Shown here in pieces: positions 8,493-15,662 of a stretch of DNA of 20,213 nucleotides; position 1 is the stretch's first letter; each line of letters begins with the position of its first letter. Position numbers and translations under genes: made by a program. Where the stretch lies: positions 1 through 20,213 of the IMG/VR virus record IMGVR_UViG_3300027782_000458; one strand, written 5' to 3'. The stretch is from a virus. The notes under the pieces were generated by a model that had not been told where the DNA came from, searched no databases, and saw nothing but the letters and a program-made list of their open reading frames with translations.

Positions 8493-8494
8493 AT

Positions 8495-8983
8495 TTAATA
8501 GTTTGCATAATACCCATAGTCTAAATTCCTAAATAGACATCTAACATCTTTATATCTTTCCAATACCAAATCATGTGTCAAATCATCTTGGTGATGCGTT
8601 TCATGTATGTTTCCGTTTATTTCGCCTTGTTTCATTTTATAGGGTACGGCAAACATATATTTACACTTTATCCCATTGAGTACCTCTGTGGCTTCATCAT
8701 AGGTCAAATGCTCTAAGATATCACCCATGATTACATAATCATAACCTTTGGTATCAAACTCCCGTATATCACCTATAATTACGTTATCGTAAATTGTTTT
8801 TAAATTAAACTCTTCAACATATGGTCTGAAGATTTCAAGAGCATCAATCTCAAATTTACTATTTAGATTTTTACCATACTGACCAGACCCTGCACCGACA
8901 TCCAAAATATACATTCCAACGGGGAAAGTAGATTTCATGTGGTGGTAAAACTCTTCTTTGAAATAATCGTATGAATATGGCAT
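8495..8983 (-). CDS. SAM-dependent methyltransferase (class I)
   Basis: The open frame extends to 9133, but the upstream part overlaps the capsid gene and crosses the terminator hairpin, so I take the ATG at 8981-8983, giving 162 aa. Residues about 25-37 carry motif I, 'ILDVGAGSGQYGK', followed by an acidic strand end ('ALEIFRPY', about residues 48-55) and motif IV-like 'YDYVIMGDILEHL' at about residues 81-93. These define a Rossmann-fold SAM-binding enzyme. No DNA-methylase NPPY/DPPY motif is seen, which argues against a DNA adenine or N4-cytosine methylase. Pairing with a glycosyltransferase suggests methylation of a sugar or glycosylated product. The ATG directly follows the U-tract of the upstream terminator, with no Shine-Dalgarno motif. 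Confidence 0.78.
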   Translation of the reverse strand: MPYSYDYFKEEFYHHMKSTFPVGMYILDVGAGSGQYGKNLNSKFEIDALEIFRPYVEEFNLKTIYDNVIIGDIREFDTKGYDYVIMGDILEHLTYDEATEVLNGIKCKYMFAVPYKMKQGEINGNIHETHHQDDLTHDLVLERYKDVRCLFRNLDYGYYANY

Positions 8984-9019
8984 AAAACAAAAATAGGGGA
9001 AGGCTTTTACACCTCCCCC
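8984..9019 (-). terminator. Intrinsic terminator after the major capsid gene
   Basis: In minus-strand RNA, GGGGGAGG (9012-9019) pairs with CCUUCCCC (8996-9003) around an 8-nt loop and is followed by UAUUUUUGUUUU running into the methyltransferase ATG. One pair is G-U in minus-strand RNA but A-C on the plus strand, so the hairpin favours minus-strand transcription. A partial terminator here would raise capsid mRNA relative to the genes downstream. Confidence 0.7.
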
Positions 9020-9038
9020 GTATGAGAATGAAACAGGA

Positions 9039-10208
9039 TTAGATTGCTCCGTAAACTGCTGCGCTTGGTTGGAACTGAAGAAGTTCACAACGAGCCTCGC
9101 AACGGAAAGTGATGAGATTCTTGATGAAGTCATCTTGGTCGAACTCAGTAGACCTTACTGCGAGTCCAGATTGTTGTGCAATGGCGAACTTAGTAGTATC
9201 CATTACATACATTCTTGATGCAGTTACAAGGCTATGAGGTATAACAGGAACACCCGCAATACGTACATTACCATTGTTGTCGATAACCATACCGCCAGGT
9301 ACTGAGTAGTCAGCAGGCTTAGTCTTCAGAAGACCTGCCCAACCTGCATGAGTTATCAAAGCGAGATTAGCAGTCCAATTCGCTGCACCCAACTGAGCAA
9401 GATAATCAATGAACTTCTCGGCAGTGTTAGCACCAGAAGAAGAACCTGCGGTTGCAGAAGATGCAATAGCATTCAGGTAATATGTATCTTCAGCTCTTTG
9501 GAAGTCTTCAATTAAAGATTGCTGCAAGTAAGCCTGAAGGAAAGGCAGATCATCAATCATCTGGCGAGATACTTTAGCGTATCCTGCGATGAAAGACAAT
9601 GCGGTGTTTACAACAGTGACGTCATAATCCACCTGAGGCTTAGCAGTATTTTCCGATTGTTTGCCAAAACTGCCTTCTCCCGTGGGGGTATTACCACGTG
9701 GGAAAGATACTGAACCAGTTGATACAGGGATGATGTTGAACACGCTGCGAAGGTGTGGGTTCACGAATGAACGCAGTGCAGGATTGTCAACGTAAGATGT
9801 GTAAACAGAACCAGTAAGGTTGTTTGCAATGGTCATAGTGCCAACTGCTTTCAGGTCAAGGTCTGCTGAGAAACCCTTACCATTTGTACGTGCAGCATTT
9901 TTGATTTCGTTATAACCTTTCTCAATTACATTAGCAATTTCGCCTTTGATAACGTTAATATGCTCTGCGTAAGATGTAGCAACTTTGCTTTCAGTCTTAG
10001 CGTTGATTTTACCCAATGCTGCTTTAGCTTCCAGTGCTTCTTTACGAGCCTCTTCAAGAGATTGGTTGTTCTTTACAAGTTGCTCATTGATTTGCTCAAT
10101 GCGTGTTTCGAAGGCTTTTGCAGCCTTTTCGTTTTCTGCTGAAACGGCAGCTTTTTGCTCCGCCAGTTTGGATGCAAGAGCATCCTCAAATTTTTTTAAT
10201 TCTTCCAT
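9039..10208 (-). CDS. Major capsid protein, HK97 fold
   Basis: This 389-aa protein has the two-part layout of HK97-type capsid precursors. Residues 1 to about 75 are a Lys/Glu/Ala-rich coiled coil (the delta or scaffold domain). A shell domain follows from about residue 105 to the end. Features seen are 'LRSFVNPHLRSVFNIIPVSTGSVSFPRG' in the first strand region and 'ADYSVPGGMVIDNNGNVRIAGVPVIPH' in the C-terminal half, the typical '..G..I.G.PV......' block. A prohead protease is encoded immediately upstream, so the delta domain should be removed during maturation, probably near residues 95-110. The gene starts 2 bases after the protease stop and is followed by a terminator. Confidence 0.92.
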   Translation of the reverse strand: MEELKKFEDALASKLAEQKAAVSAENEKAAKAFETRIEQINEQLVKNNQSLEEARKEALEAKAALGKINAKTESKVATSYAEHINVIKGEIANVIEKGYNEIKNAARTNGKGFSADLDLKAVGTMTIANNLTGSVYTSYVDNPALRSFVNPHLRSVFNIIPVSTGSVSFPRGNTPTGEGSFGKQSENTAKPQVDYDVTVVNTALSFIAGYAKVSRQMIDDLPFLQAYLQQSLIEDFQRAEDTYYLNAIASSATAGSSSGANTAEKFIDYLAQLGAANWTANLALITHAGWAGLLKTKPADYSVPGGMVIDNNGNVRIAGVPVIPHSLVTASRMYVMDTTKFAIAQQSGLAVRSTEFDQDDFIKNLITFRCEARCELLQFQPSAAVYGAI

Positions 10209-10210
10209 TG

Positions 10211-11374
10211 TTAAATGTTTTTTATAATGTTTATAAATGAGTCCACTGGCACTTTTATCTCTTTTCCCTGCTCTGGCTCTTCTTCAGTAACCATCGTGGT
10301 ACTCATTTTTTCAACCGCCTGTGCGAGTTGTCTGACTTTTATTAGACAAAGTTCAATCGTTTCATCGGTGACATCACTATCACGAATAAACTTCTCAAAA
10401 TTACGAATTTGATTTTTATAATCAGCTAAATCATTTATTGACTTCATATTCACAATCGGAGTTGCCTCATTTGCACCCCATGCGGTGAGTGATGAACCTT
10501 CGAATAGCATCACTTCATGTATCTCGTTTGCTTCAGCGTTCTTTTGCTCACGCAGAATACGAAATCCGATTGAATGTTCTTTAATTAAGTCTGACTCAAC
10601 CATCTTGATGAAGTCCTGACCAAGTTTGTGACTGCCTATCTTTGAACGATAGTACAATCCGTAGCCGTCTTCTTTTAATTCAATGATTTTACCAAGTGGT
10701 TTACTCGGATCATGGTTCATCAGATGTTTTACTCTTCCCTTTGCCTCTGGCCCCCAGTCTTGGATTGAACGCTTGAATGCTCCTGGCATCATAATATCAC
10801 CATCGGAGTCTATATTTCCAAATGCGGAGAAATAGCCTGTGACTATACCTTGTTTGGCATCAATATCTTTGACATCAATGCTTTGATGTTTGTAATTGTA
10901 TATCATACTTTTTTTATTGTCTATTTGATTTAACTTTCTTTGCGCCCATTCTACTCCTGCTGAACCGCCCCATCCAAGCCAAGCCACATGACCATTATCA
11001 CGCCAAGGTGTTTCTTTAAATTCGGGTGCTACTTCAGCATTCTGTCTATGCCTCTCAAACGCAGCCATTTTGGCTATGCTTGCACGGCTTAAACGCTCTT
11101 TATTAGCTAATTGGTTAGCACGATTCCAACCTACGGCAGTCATGCCCTTTACTTCATCACCATATTCTTCCCTCCATTTCAGAACTTTCTTTGCGTTATT
11201 AGTCGCAGCCTCTGGATAATCGTTGTATGTTTCTTCCTTCATGCCATCATATTCCTCATCCTCCTCCTCAGCCAAATAAGCAACATATGCTCTTTCTGCT
11301 GATGCTCTTGAGGTGAATACACATTCACCATCACCTATCCTATATTTCCCGTTGTCACACCTTGAAATCGGCAT
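10211..11374 (-). CDS. HK97-type prohead protease with an added N-terminal domain
   Basis: This 387-aa protein is about twice the length of the usual HK97 protease (about 180-220 aa). Residues about 157-310 contain the protease. 'GYFSAFGNIDSDGDIMMPGAF' (about 180-200) is the family signature, His221 lies in 'LMNHD' and Ser268 in 'EHSIGF', matching the catalytic His and Ser of the fold. Residues 1-40 (Cys6, Cys18, 'YRIGDGECVFTSRASAERAY') and about 60-150 ('WREEYGDEVKGMTAVGWNRANQLAN' to 'AWLGWGG') form extra modules that I have met in Bacteroidetes phage proteins but cannot assign a function. Residues 365-375 are acidic. It shares one base with the preceding stop (position 11374) and lies directly upstream of its presumed substrate, the capsid gene. 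Confidence 0.85.
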   Translation of the reverse strand: MPISRCDNGKYRIGDGECVFTSRASAERAYVAYLAEEEDEEYDGMKEETYNDYPEAATNNAKKVLKWREEYGDEVKGMTAVGWNRANQLANKERLSRASIAKMAAFERHRQNAEVAPEFKETPWRDNGHVAWLGWGGSAGVEWAQRKLNQIDNKKSMIYNYKHQSIDVKDIDAKQGIVTGYFSAFGNIDSDGDIMMPGAFKRSIQDWGPEAKGRVKHLMNHDPSKPLGKIIELKEDGYGLYYRSKIGSHKLGQDFIKMVESDLIKEHSIGFRILREQKNAEANEIHEVMLFEGSSLTAWGANEATPIVNMKSINDLADYKNQIRNFEKFIRDSDVTDETIELCLIKVRQLAQAVEKMSTTMVTEEEPEQGKEIKVPVDSFINIIKNI

Positions 11375-12228
11375 TATGATATTATTTGAGGTTCATTTAA
11401 TCTTGGTTTCCTTAATAATCTTCCATTGGCATCACGTTTAGGAATAAACCCAACAGTGCAACGGCAATTAATCGTAAATCCTGGAGGTGCAGACAAATCA
11501 CCTGGCTGCATCGCCACTACAGGCTCACCCTTTTTACCCGTTGAGGTAAATGGTTCTTCAAACGGCACAACCTTTCCATCCATCTGCACGTGGTCAAATT
11601 CATCATCAGGAATTCTCCTTGTCCTCTTATCCCTTGCCGATATCCATTCTTTATCTACATAAAATCCATGTGCCTCCGCTCCTTTCATTGCACCTATGTT
11701 GCTTGACCGCATCACCTCTGTTCTGACTATGCGCCTTGCTCTCATTGCTGAATAAGCGAGGTTCTCATCAGAAAGAATCAATTTCACAATCTCATCAACT
11801 CCTAATCCTTCCTCAATTCCTTTGGTCACTATATCATTGAGTTTCTTCTTTGTCGTTGATGTTATATCAGCCACCAAGACAAACCCCTGCTTTAGCAAGA
11901 ACTCCAACACCACATCAGTCCACTCACGATTAAATCCGAATGTTTCTGACTTTTGTGATTCAATTCGCAATGCCCTATAAACACTATTGCCAAATAGCAA
12001 AACGGATTCTTTATAGAGTGCCTCAAATATCTTGAGCATCTCTTTGTCCCACAAATCCAATCCAAGCCGTGAACGTGCAGCATCAATGCCGATTACTTCG
12101 ATGTCACGAGCGAATCTCTTGAAAGTATTCCAAACAGATTCTTGAACCTGCTCAAAGTACTTTTTGTCAAGAGCTGCTCTGAGTCTCTCCGTTTTCATCC
12201 AGTATTCCTTCCGCTGCTTTGCGTTCAT
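11374..12228 (-). CDS. Phage head morphogenesis protein (SPP1 gp7 / Mu F-like minor head protein)
   Basis: This 284-aa protein has a helical N-terminal half and a C-terminal signature typical of the Phage_Mu_F/SPP1 gp7 domain. 'RARRIVRTEVMRSSNIGAMKGAE' (about residues 163-185) contains the conserved R-T-E-x6-N spacing. 'KEWISARDKRTRR' (193-205) and 'DHVQMDGKVVPFEEPF' (212-227) follow, and 'PPGFTINCRCTVGFIP' (249-263) supplies the N-C-R-C ending. Such minor head proteins bind the portal and take part in head assembly or DNA ejection. The start at 12228 overlaps a small ORF (12167-12337); an ATG 30 bases further in (12198) is also possible. Its stop overlaps the protease start. Confidence 0.87.
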   Translation of the reverse strand: MNAKQRKEYWMKTERLRAALDKKYFEQVQESVWNTFKRFARDIEVIGIDAARSRLGLDLWDKEMLKIFEALYKESVLLFGNSVYRALRIESQKSETFGFNREWTDVVLEFLLKQGFVLVADITSTTKKKLNDIVTKGIEEGLGVDEIVKLILSDENLAYSAMRARRIVRTEVMRSSNIGAMKGAEAHGFYVDKEWISARDKRTRRIPDDEFDHVQMDGKVVPFEEPFTSTGKKGEPVVAMQPGDLSAPPGFTINCRCTVGFIPKRDANGRLLRKPRLNEPQIIS

Positions 12229-12337
12229 TTTCTAACTTTATTTTATACGATGCCCTTAGCGCATCCATCATCCTCCTTTCTATCAAGCAAGTCCTTTCGG
12301 CTTGTGTCTTTGGGTATTTCTCATATACCATTTCCAT
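12167..12337 (-). CDS. Small ORF between portal and head morphogenesis genes (56 aa)
   Basis: The portal gene stops at 12321 and the next head gene starts at 12228, leaving 92 bases that are unusual in this tightly packed operon. A minus-strand ATG at 12335-12337 opens a 56-aa frame that overlaps the portal end by 17 bases and the head gene start by 62 bases. The product begins MEMVYEKYPKTQ, is Arg/Lys/Glu-rich and looks helical throughout, with one cysteine. No family is recognised. Filling the gap with the expected overlaps argues for a real gene. Its short length and the large overlap with the head gene argue against. A start at 12331 (the second Met) is also possible. Confidence 0.45.
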   Translation of the reverse strand: MEMVYEKYPKTQAERTCLIERRMMDALRASYKIKLENERKAAEGILDENGETQSSS

Positions 12338-13697
12338 TATTGTCATCAGGTACCGTTAAATCCATCATTGACATCTCAAGTGGCATCATGCCTCCGCTTA
12401 CATAGGATGAGGAATAAGCACCTCCCTTTTCTTCATAACCCATTGCAGTACGTTTCTCATCAAAGGTCAGCCAATCGGCTTGTTTGAGTTGAGCAACCAT
12501 CTTCTCCATGTCGCTTTGGAGTTCTGGGAGTGCAGATATGTCGAAATCTATATAAACGTTTTCACCGAATCTTGGAACCAGCCAAGCATTCAACTCATCC
12601 CTCAACTCCGCACAAAGCGGTGCAATGGTGTTGGTGATAAGATCACGCATACCATTGGTGTAGTTGTTGTAAGATGAAGTGTCAGTATCGAACAATACAA
12701 TAGGCATTCCAAACACCCGACACCATTGATGCAGTGTCATCTGAAGAGTCTTTACAAGTTCCATGTCAATGGATGACAACCCAAAGTTGAGATAGTTGTA
12801 CGGATATTGCATAACGCCAACAGAGCCTTTATTATCAGTGCCGTTTATTCGCTCATTGATGGCACGTTGGATTATTGATGCCTGTTCAGGAGTCATCTGT
12901 GGTATGTTGTTATTCACAGGCTGCGGAACGAGCGCACCCTTCGCTCCTCCATTTTGTGTCATCTTCGCACTTGCATCCGCTGCGTTATTTGACATTCTCA
13001 AGAGTTTCCACGCTGAACGAAGTGGAGAAACACCTCTAAGGTGTGAGCGTGTCACATCGTTAAAGTCTGGATTCCAAGACTTCCAATGGCAGACATTAGC
13101 CTTTGGAATGTTAATACCTTGAGCGACCATCAGCTTATACCCCAATAACCCGTAAAGATCATTCGGATCAGGGTAAATCTCAAGAAATTGAGTTGGCAGA
13201 ATGTTCAGTTCAACGAATTTGCCATTCTCTATGTTTCCATCGTTTCCGTAGATATTACCCTCACCGCTGAGGATCCGGTAACCGAATAAGTTCTGAAAGA
13301 ACTGGTCTTGTGCTTGTTGTGGATTCGGTTTCTCCAATAATTTAGCCAGTGGAGTTCCTGTTACCATGTTTTCCTCATAGGCGTTTTTTCTCTCCATCAA
13401 AGCACGTTCAAACGCACCTTTGTTGTGAAGACCTTTAGATAGTTGCTTATAACGCTCTAATGATGTCTTTGCCTTCTCCCCTGGCTTCATCTTGTAAACG
13501 TACCAAGGTATTGACCCCGCTTTCCGTGCAAGGAAAGTTACAATTGAGTAAACATCGGAGTTACCCATGTATCCCTCTGTCACGTATGCCTCTGAGTAGT
13601 ACGGCTGAAGGACAACACCATTAACGGTCTGAACTTCACGCTGCGCTCCGATATTCGGATTGAGTCCTTTTCGCTTGAATATATCTAAAATACCCAT
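12321..13697 (-). CDS. Portal protein, HK97/SPP1-type
   Basis: This 458-aa protein is of normal portal length and sits directly after the large terminase, separated by 4 bases. 'VYSIVTFLARKAGSIPWYVYK' near residues 49-69 is the standard N-terminal block of the family ('V..c...ia...a..p...y'). 'PNPQQAQDQFFQNLFGYRILSGEGNIYG' near 124-151 and 'WHGRG/WNPDF'-type residues near 207-225 ('CHWKSWNPDF...RGVSPL') follow. The C-terminal third has 'QWCRVFGMPIVLFDTDTSSYNN', typical of the stem/wing region, and the last 20 residues are acidic. The protein forms the 12-subunit ring through which DNA is packaged and released. Confidence 0.9.
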   Translation of the reverse strand: MGILDIFKRKGLNPNIGAQREVQTVNGVVLQPYYSEAYVTEGYMGNSDVYSIVTFLARKAGSIPWYVYKMKPGEKAKTSLERYKQLSKGLHNKGAFERALMERKNAYEENMVTGTPLAKLLEKPNPQQAQDQFFQNLFGYRILSGEGNIYGNDGNIENGKFVELNILPTQFLEIYPDPNDLYGLLGYKLMVAQGINIPKANVCHWKSWNPDFNDVTRSHLRGVSPLRSAWKLLRMSNNAADASAKMTQNGGAKGALVPQPVNNNIPQMTPEQASIIQRAINERINGTDNKGSVGVMQYPYNYLNFGLSSIDMELVKTLQMTLHQWCRVFGMPIVLFDTDTSSYNNYTNGMRDLITNTIAPLCAELRDELNAWLVPRFGENVYIDFDISALPELQSDMEKMVAQLKQADWLTFDEKRTAMGYEEKGGAYSSSYVSGGMMPLEMSMMDLTVPDDNNGNGI

Positions 13698-13701
13698 ATG
13701 A

Positions 13702-14850
13702 TTACATTATACCCCAGGTCAACTGAGGTGCGTTTAATTTAGTATACACACTATATCTGAGACCATCAATTGCGTGATCGTTGAATTTCACAGGCTCATC
13801 TAATCGTTTGCCATTCTTATCAGTTTTCCACTTGTAGTTTTTCAGTTCCTTGATGAGATTGGCTGATGTGTCGAGTACAAAGAAAGGTAAAGATTTTATC
13901 TTTTGAATACCTACAAAGACATCTTTATTCGATGGCTTGGCATTGAACCCATTCCTAACAAGTTCCTCAATGGTCTTCGGCTCTGCTGAGTCGCAGAATA
14001 TCTCATCATACGCTGATATGCCAAGATTCTTGATACGGTCTACAAGGTCATTAGTGGTAAGCTTAGTTTCATACAACATCTCCTCTGCGTAAATGCCACC
14101 ATCATAAAATATAACTTTAACCATTGCCGATGGGTTATTAAATCCAAAGTCCAAACCGTATACCGTCTCACCTTCAGGCATCTTAGTCACTGGCCTCCAA
14201 TGGGTGTAAACTGTGTCATTCTGATTGCCTTTCTGTCCTAAGCCGTAGACGAGCCAGTAGTTCTCATCAGCATCCTTGAGGCGTTCAATCTCCGCAACGA
14301 GTTCCTTCGGCAAGAATGGATTGTCTTTGTAAGTGGTGATGAAGAAATCTGCATCATCCCTTGGAATGACTTTATCGAATACCCAATGATACATGTCTGA
14401 TGGATTATAATCCAGAACGATTTTACCTTCAGTTCTCATGGTTAACTGCACCCATGCCTCATAAGACATCTCTGTACACTCGTTCATGAATAAGTAAGTT
14501 CTCTTTCTACCACGTATTTTATGCGGTTGGTCAACGGAAACGAACTCAACCAGGTTCCCATTGAGGTTGTAAGTCTGCTCGGTCTTATTGTGGTTTGACT
14601 CATCGTAAATCCCCATTTTCAGCAGGATTTCAATGAAATCACGCAATACCGAACCCTTAATACTTGGTAGTGACTGCCTCACAATTGAGAGCGTTTTACC
14701 CCGTTCCTGAAGGAGTTTGATGATAAACCACAGGATTATGTTGTAAGTTTTACCGCTACGTGATCCGCCCTGCATCACAGTGATACGGGAAGACGAATCC
14801 TTGAGGATTTCGAAAACTTTACTTGTCTGTATTTTCAGCGGTTGCCCCAT
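13702..14850 (-). CDS. terL: Terminase large subunit
   Basis: This 382-aa protein has both terminase domains. The ATPase domain carries Walker A 'GGSRSGKT' at residues 28-35 and Walker B 'YLFMNE' at about 119-124 with catalytic Glu124. 'LDYNPSDMYHWVFDK' lies near residues 146-160. The nuclease domain carries Asp234 in 'YGLDFGFNNPSA', Asp287 in 'IFCDSAEPKTI' and Asp358/Asp362 in 'FNDHAIDGLRY', the three acidic positions of the RNase H-like fold. The 'NPSD' block and the 'GLDFGF.NPSA' pattern fit the PBSX/Terminase_3 group. It cuts concatemers and drives DNA into the prohead. It overlaps the small subunit gene by 32 bases. No intein or insertion was seen. Confidence 0.95.
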   Translation of the reverse strand: MGQPLKIQTSKVFEILKDSSSRITVMQGGSRSGKTYNIILWFIIKLLQERGKTLSIVRQSLPSIKGSVLRDFIEILLKMGIYDESNHNKTEQTYNLNGNLVEFVSVDQPHKIRGRKRTYLFMNECTEMSYEAWVQLTMRTEGKIVLDYNPSDMYHWVFDKVIPRDDADFFITTYKDNPFLPKELVAEIERLKDADENYWLVYGLGQKGNQNDTVYTHWRPVTKMPEGETVYGLDFGFNNPSAMVKVIFYDGGIYAEEMLYETKLTTNDLVDRIKNLGISAYDEIFCDSAEPKTIEELVRNGFNAKPSNKDVFVGIQKIKSLPFFVLDTSANLIKELKNYKWKTDKNGKRLDEPVKFNDHAIDGLRYSVYTKLNAPQLTWGIM

Positions 14851-15211
14851 TGATTATTTCTACTGTGAATGCTCCAAGTTTATCCCCATCGGCACCTGTC
14901 AGTTCCTGGCGTTCGATATACCCTCTATCCTTGAGTTGAGTCTTACTTGCAAAGATTATGGCAGCCGTATCCCCTTCACGGATTTTTCGCATGAGAGCAG
15001 TTTCAATAAAGTCCTTCTTAATTTCCTTTGGTTCAATAGCTTCAAGTCTGGAAACAAATTCAGAATCATCCTTTACCCATTGATAGTAAATACTCCTTGA
15101 AACACCCGCAGCCTCAACGGATTGAGTTATGTTCCCGTAGTTATTCTGAAAAGCCTTAATGAAAGCCTCTTTTTTCAAATCATTGTGTAATATCGTTTTC
15201 TTACCCATCAT
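14819..15211 (-). CDS. terS: Terminase small subunit
   Basis: This 130-aa protein immediately precedes the large subunit and overlaps it. Residues about 15-50 form a helix-turn-helix segment ('FIKAFQNNYGNITQSVEAAGVSRSIYYQWVKDDSEF') of the kind found in phage terminase small subunits of the phBC6A51 type. 'ALMRKIREGDTAAIIFASKTQLKDRGYIER' near residues 72-102 follows and is a common continuation in this group. The protein would recognise the packaging site and recruit the large subunit. Two Met codons open the frame; the second (15208) is equally acceptable. It overlaps the upstream 70-aa gene by 8-11 bases. The repeat-rich region just upstream is a candidate binding site. Confidence 0.88.
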   Translation of the reverse strand: MMGKKTILHNDLKKEAFIKAFQNNYGNITQSVEAAGVSRSIYYQWVKDDSEFVSRLEAIEPKEIKKDFIETALMRKIREGDTAAIIFASKTQLKDRGYIERQELTGADGDKLGAFTVEIINGATAENTDK

Positions 15212-15413
15212 TACCAGTTTTCATTTGTATTGCGTGCATATCGTGTGTAAAGCCTTTAGAGTCCACTTCTTGCCTCTCAAATATCCTCAGCTTTATCCAA
15301 CCATCATCTGACTGCAAAGTGTCTAAATACGCCTTAAAATCGCTTACAAAGACATTGAGCATTATGCTATTGTCTTTGGTATTATGCCGTATGTAAAAAC
15401 CTTTCTTTGCCAT
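15201..15413 (-). CDS. Unknown small protein (70 aa) upstream of the terminase
   Basis: The frame can be read from a TTG at 15420-15422, but the ATG at 15411-15413 is the better start, giving 70 aa beginning MAKKGFYIRH. The protein is a mix of strands and one helix ('VSDFKAYLDTLQ', about residues 23-34), with a central strand 'WIKLRIFERQEVD' near residues 39-51. No cysteines, catalytic motifs or membrane segments are visible, and I do not recognise the family. It is the first gene after the repeat region and overlaps terS. A TAATTTTG element that could be a -7 box lies 6 bases upstream of the ATG, so its mRNA may be leaderless. A role in packaging or regulation would be a guess. Confidence 0.65.
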   Translation of the reverse strand: MAKKGFYIRHNTKDNSIMLNVFVSDFKAYLDTLQSDDGWIKLRIFERQEVDSKGFTHDMHAIQMKTGNDG

Positions 15414-15419
15414 TGTAAA

Positions 15420-15427
15420 CAAAATTA
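15420..15427 (-). promoter_or_regulatory. Possible Bacteroidetes-type -7 element (TAATTTTG)
   Basis: Minus-strand TAATTTTG matches TAnnTTTG and lies 6 bases before the ATG of the 70-aa gene. Twenty-one bases upstream of it is TTTCG (15449-15453), an imperfect match to the TTTG -33 box. If used, transcription would begin at or next to the ATG and would start the terminase/structural operon. The iterated octamers directly upstream could then be operators. The weak -33 box keeps this tentative. Confidence 0.35.
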
Positions 15428-15521
15428 ATCAGAATTGGATATTTATGGCGAAATATTTTTTTTTACACCGCATTTACACCATTTACACCACATTTACACC
15501 ATGTTAGTGTAAAAGGAAAAC

Positions 15522-15539
15522 CAATGTGGGACTGCGTTT
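15522..15539. repeat. 18-bp direct repeat, copy 1
   Basis: The sequence CAATGTGGGACTGCGTTT occurs here and again, identical, at 15645-15662, 123 bases away in the same orientation. It is far more GC-rich than its surroundings and is not palindromic. An exact 18-bp repeat in a 294-base region is very unlikely by chance. Each copy is followed within about 10 bases by an octamer of the array. Confidence 0.85.
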
Positions 15540-15547
15540 CAGCGTTA

Positions 15548-15631
15548 TTTACACCATTTACACCATTTTTGTATATAATATATATATATATAAATATATA
15601 TTAATAGAGATTTTAGTGTAAATGGTGTAAA
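15548..15631. repeat. 18-bp inverted repeat around an AT-rich core
   Basis: The left arm (15548-15565) is two tandem TTTACACCA units; the right arm (15614-15631) is its reverse complement with one change. The change is A-C on the plus strand but would be a U-G pair in minus-strand RNA. The 48 bases between are almost entirely A/T, with alternating TA from 15572 to 15602. The structure could extrude as a cruciform or melt easily, as expected for a DNA-unwinding element. Confidence 0.75.
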
Positions 15632-15644
15632 AGTGGCTCAAACT

Positions 15645-15662
15645 CAATGTGGGACTGCGTTT
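15645..15662. repeat. 18-bp direct repeat, copy 2
   Basis: Identical to copy 1 at 15522-15539 and in the same orientation. Copies 1 and 2 bracket the AT-rich core and its inverted repeat. This layout could position two molecules of one protein on either side of an unwinding region. Confidence 0.85.

Noticed and set aside
8988-8995. TATTTTTG as a Bacteroidetes -7 box before the methyltransferase
   Set aside because: It matches TAnnTTTG but is part of the terminator U-tract, and no TTTG lies 17-23 bases upstream, so it is explained better by the terminator.
8984-9133. N-terminal extension of the methyltransferase frame to 9133
   Set aside because: The extra 50 residues overlap the capsid gene end, cross the terminator and lack methyltransferase features. 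The ATG at 8983 places motif I at the usual distance from the start.
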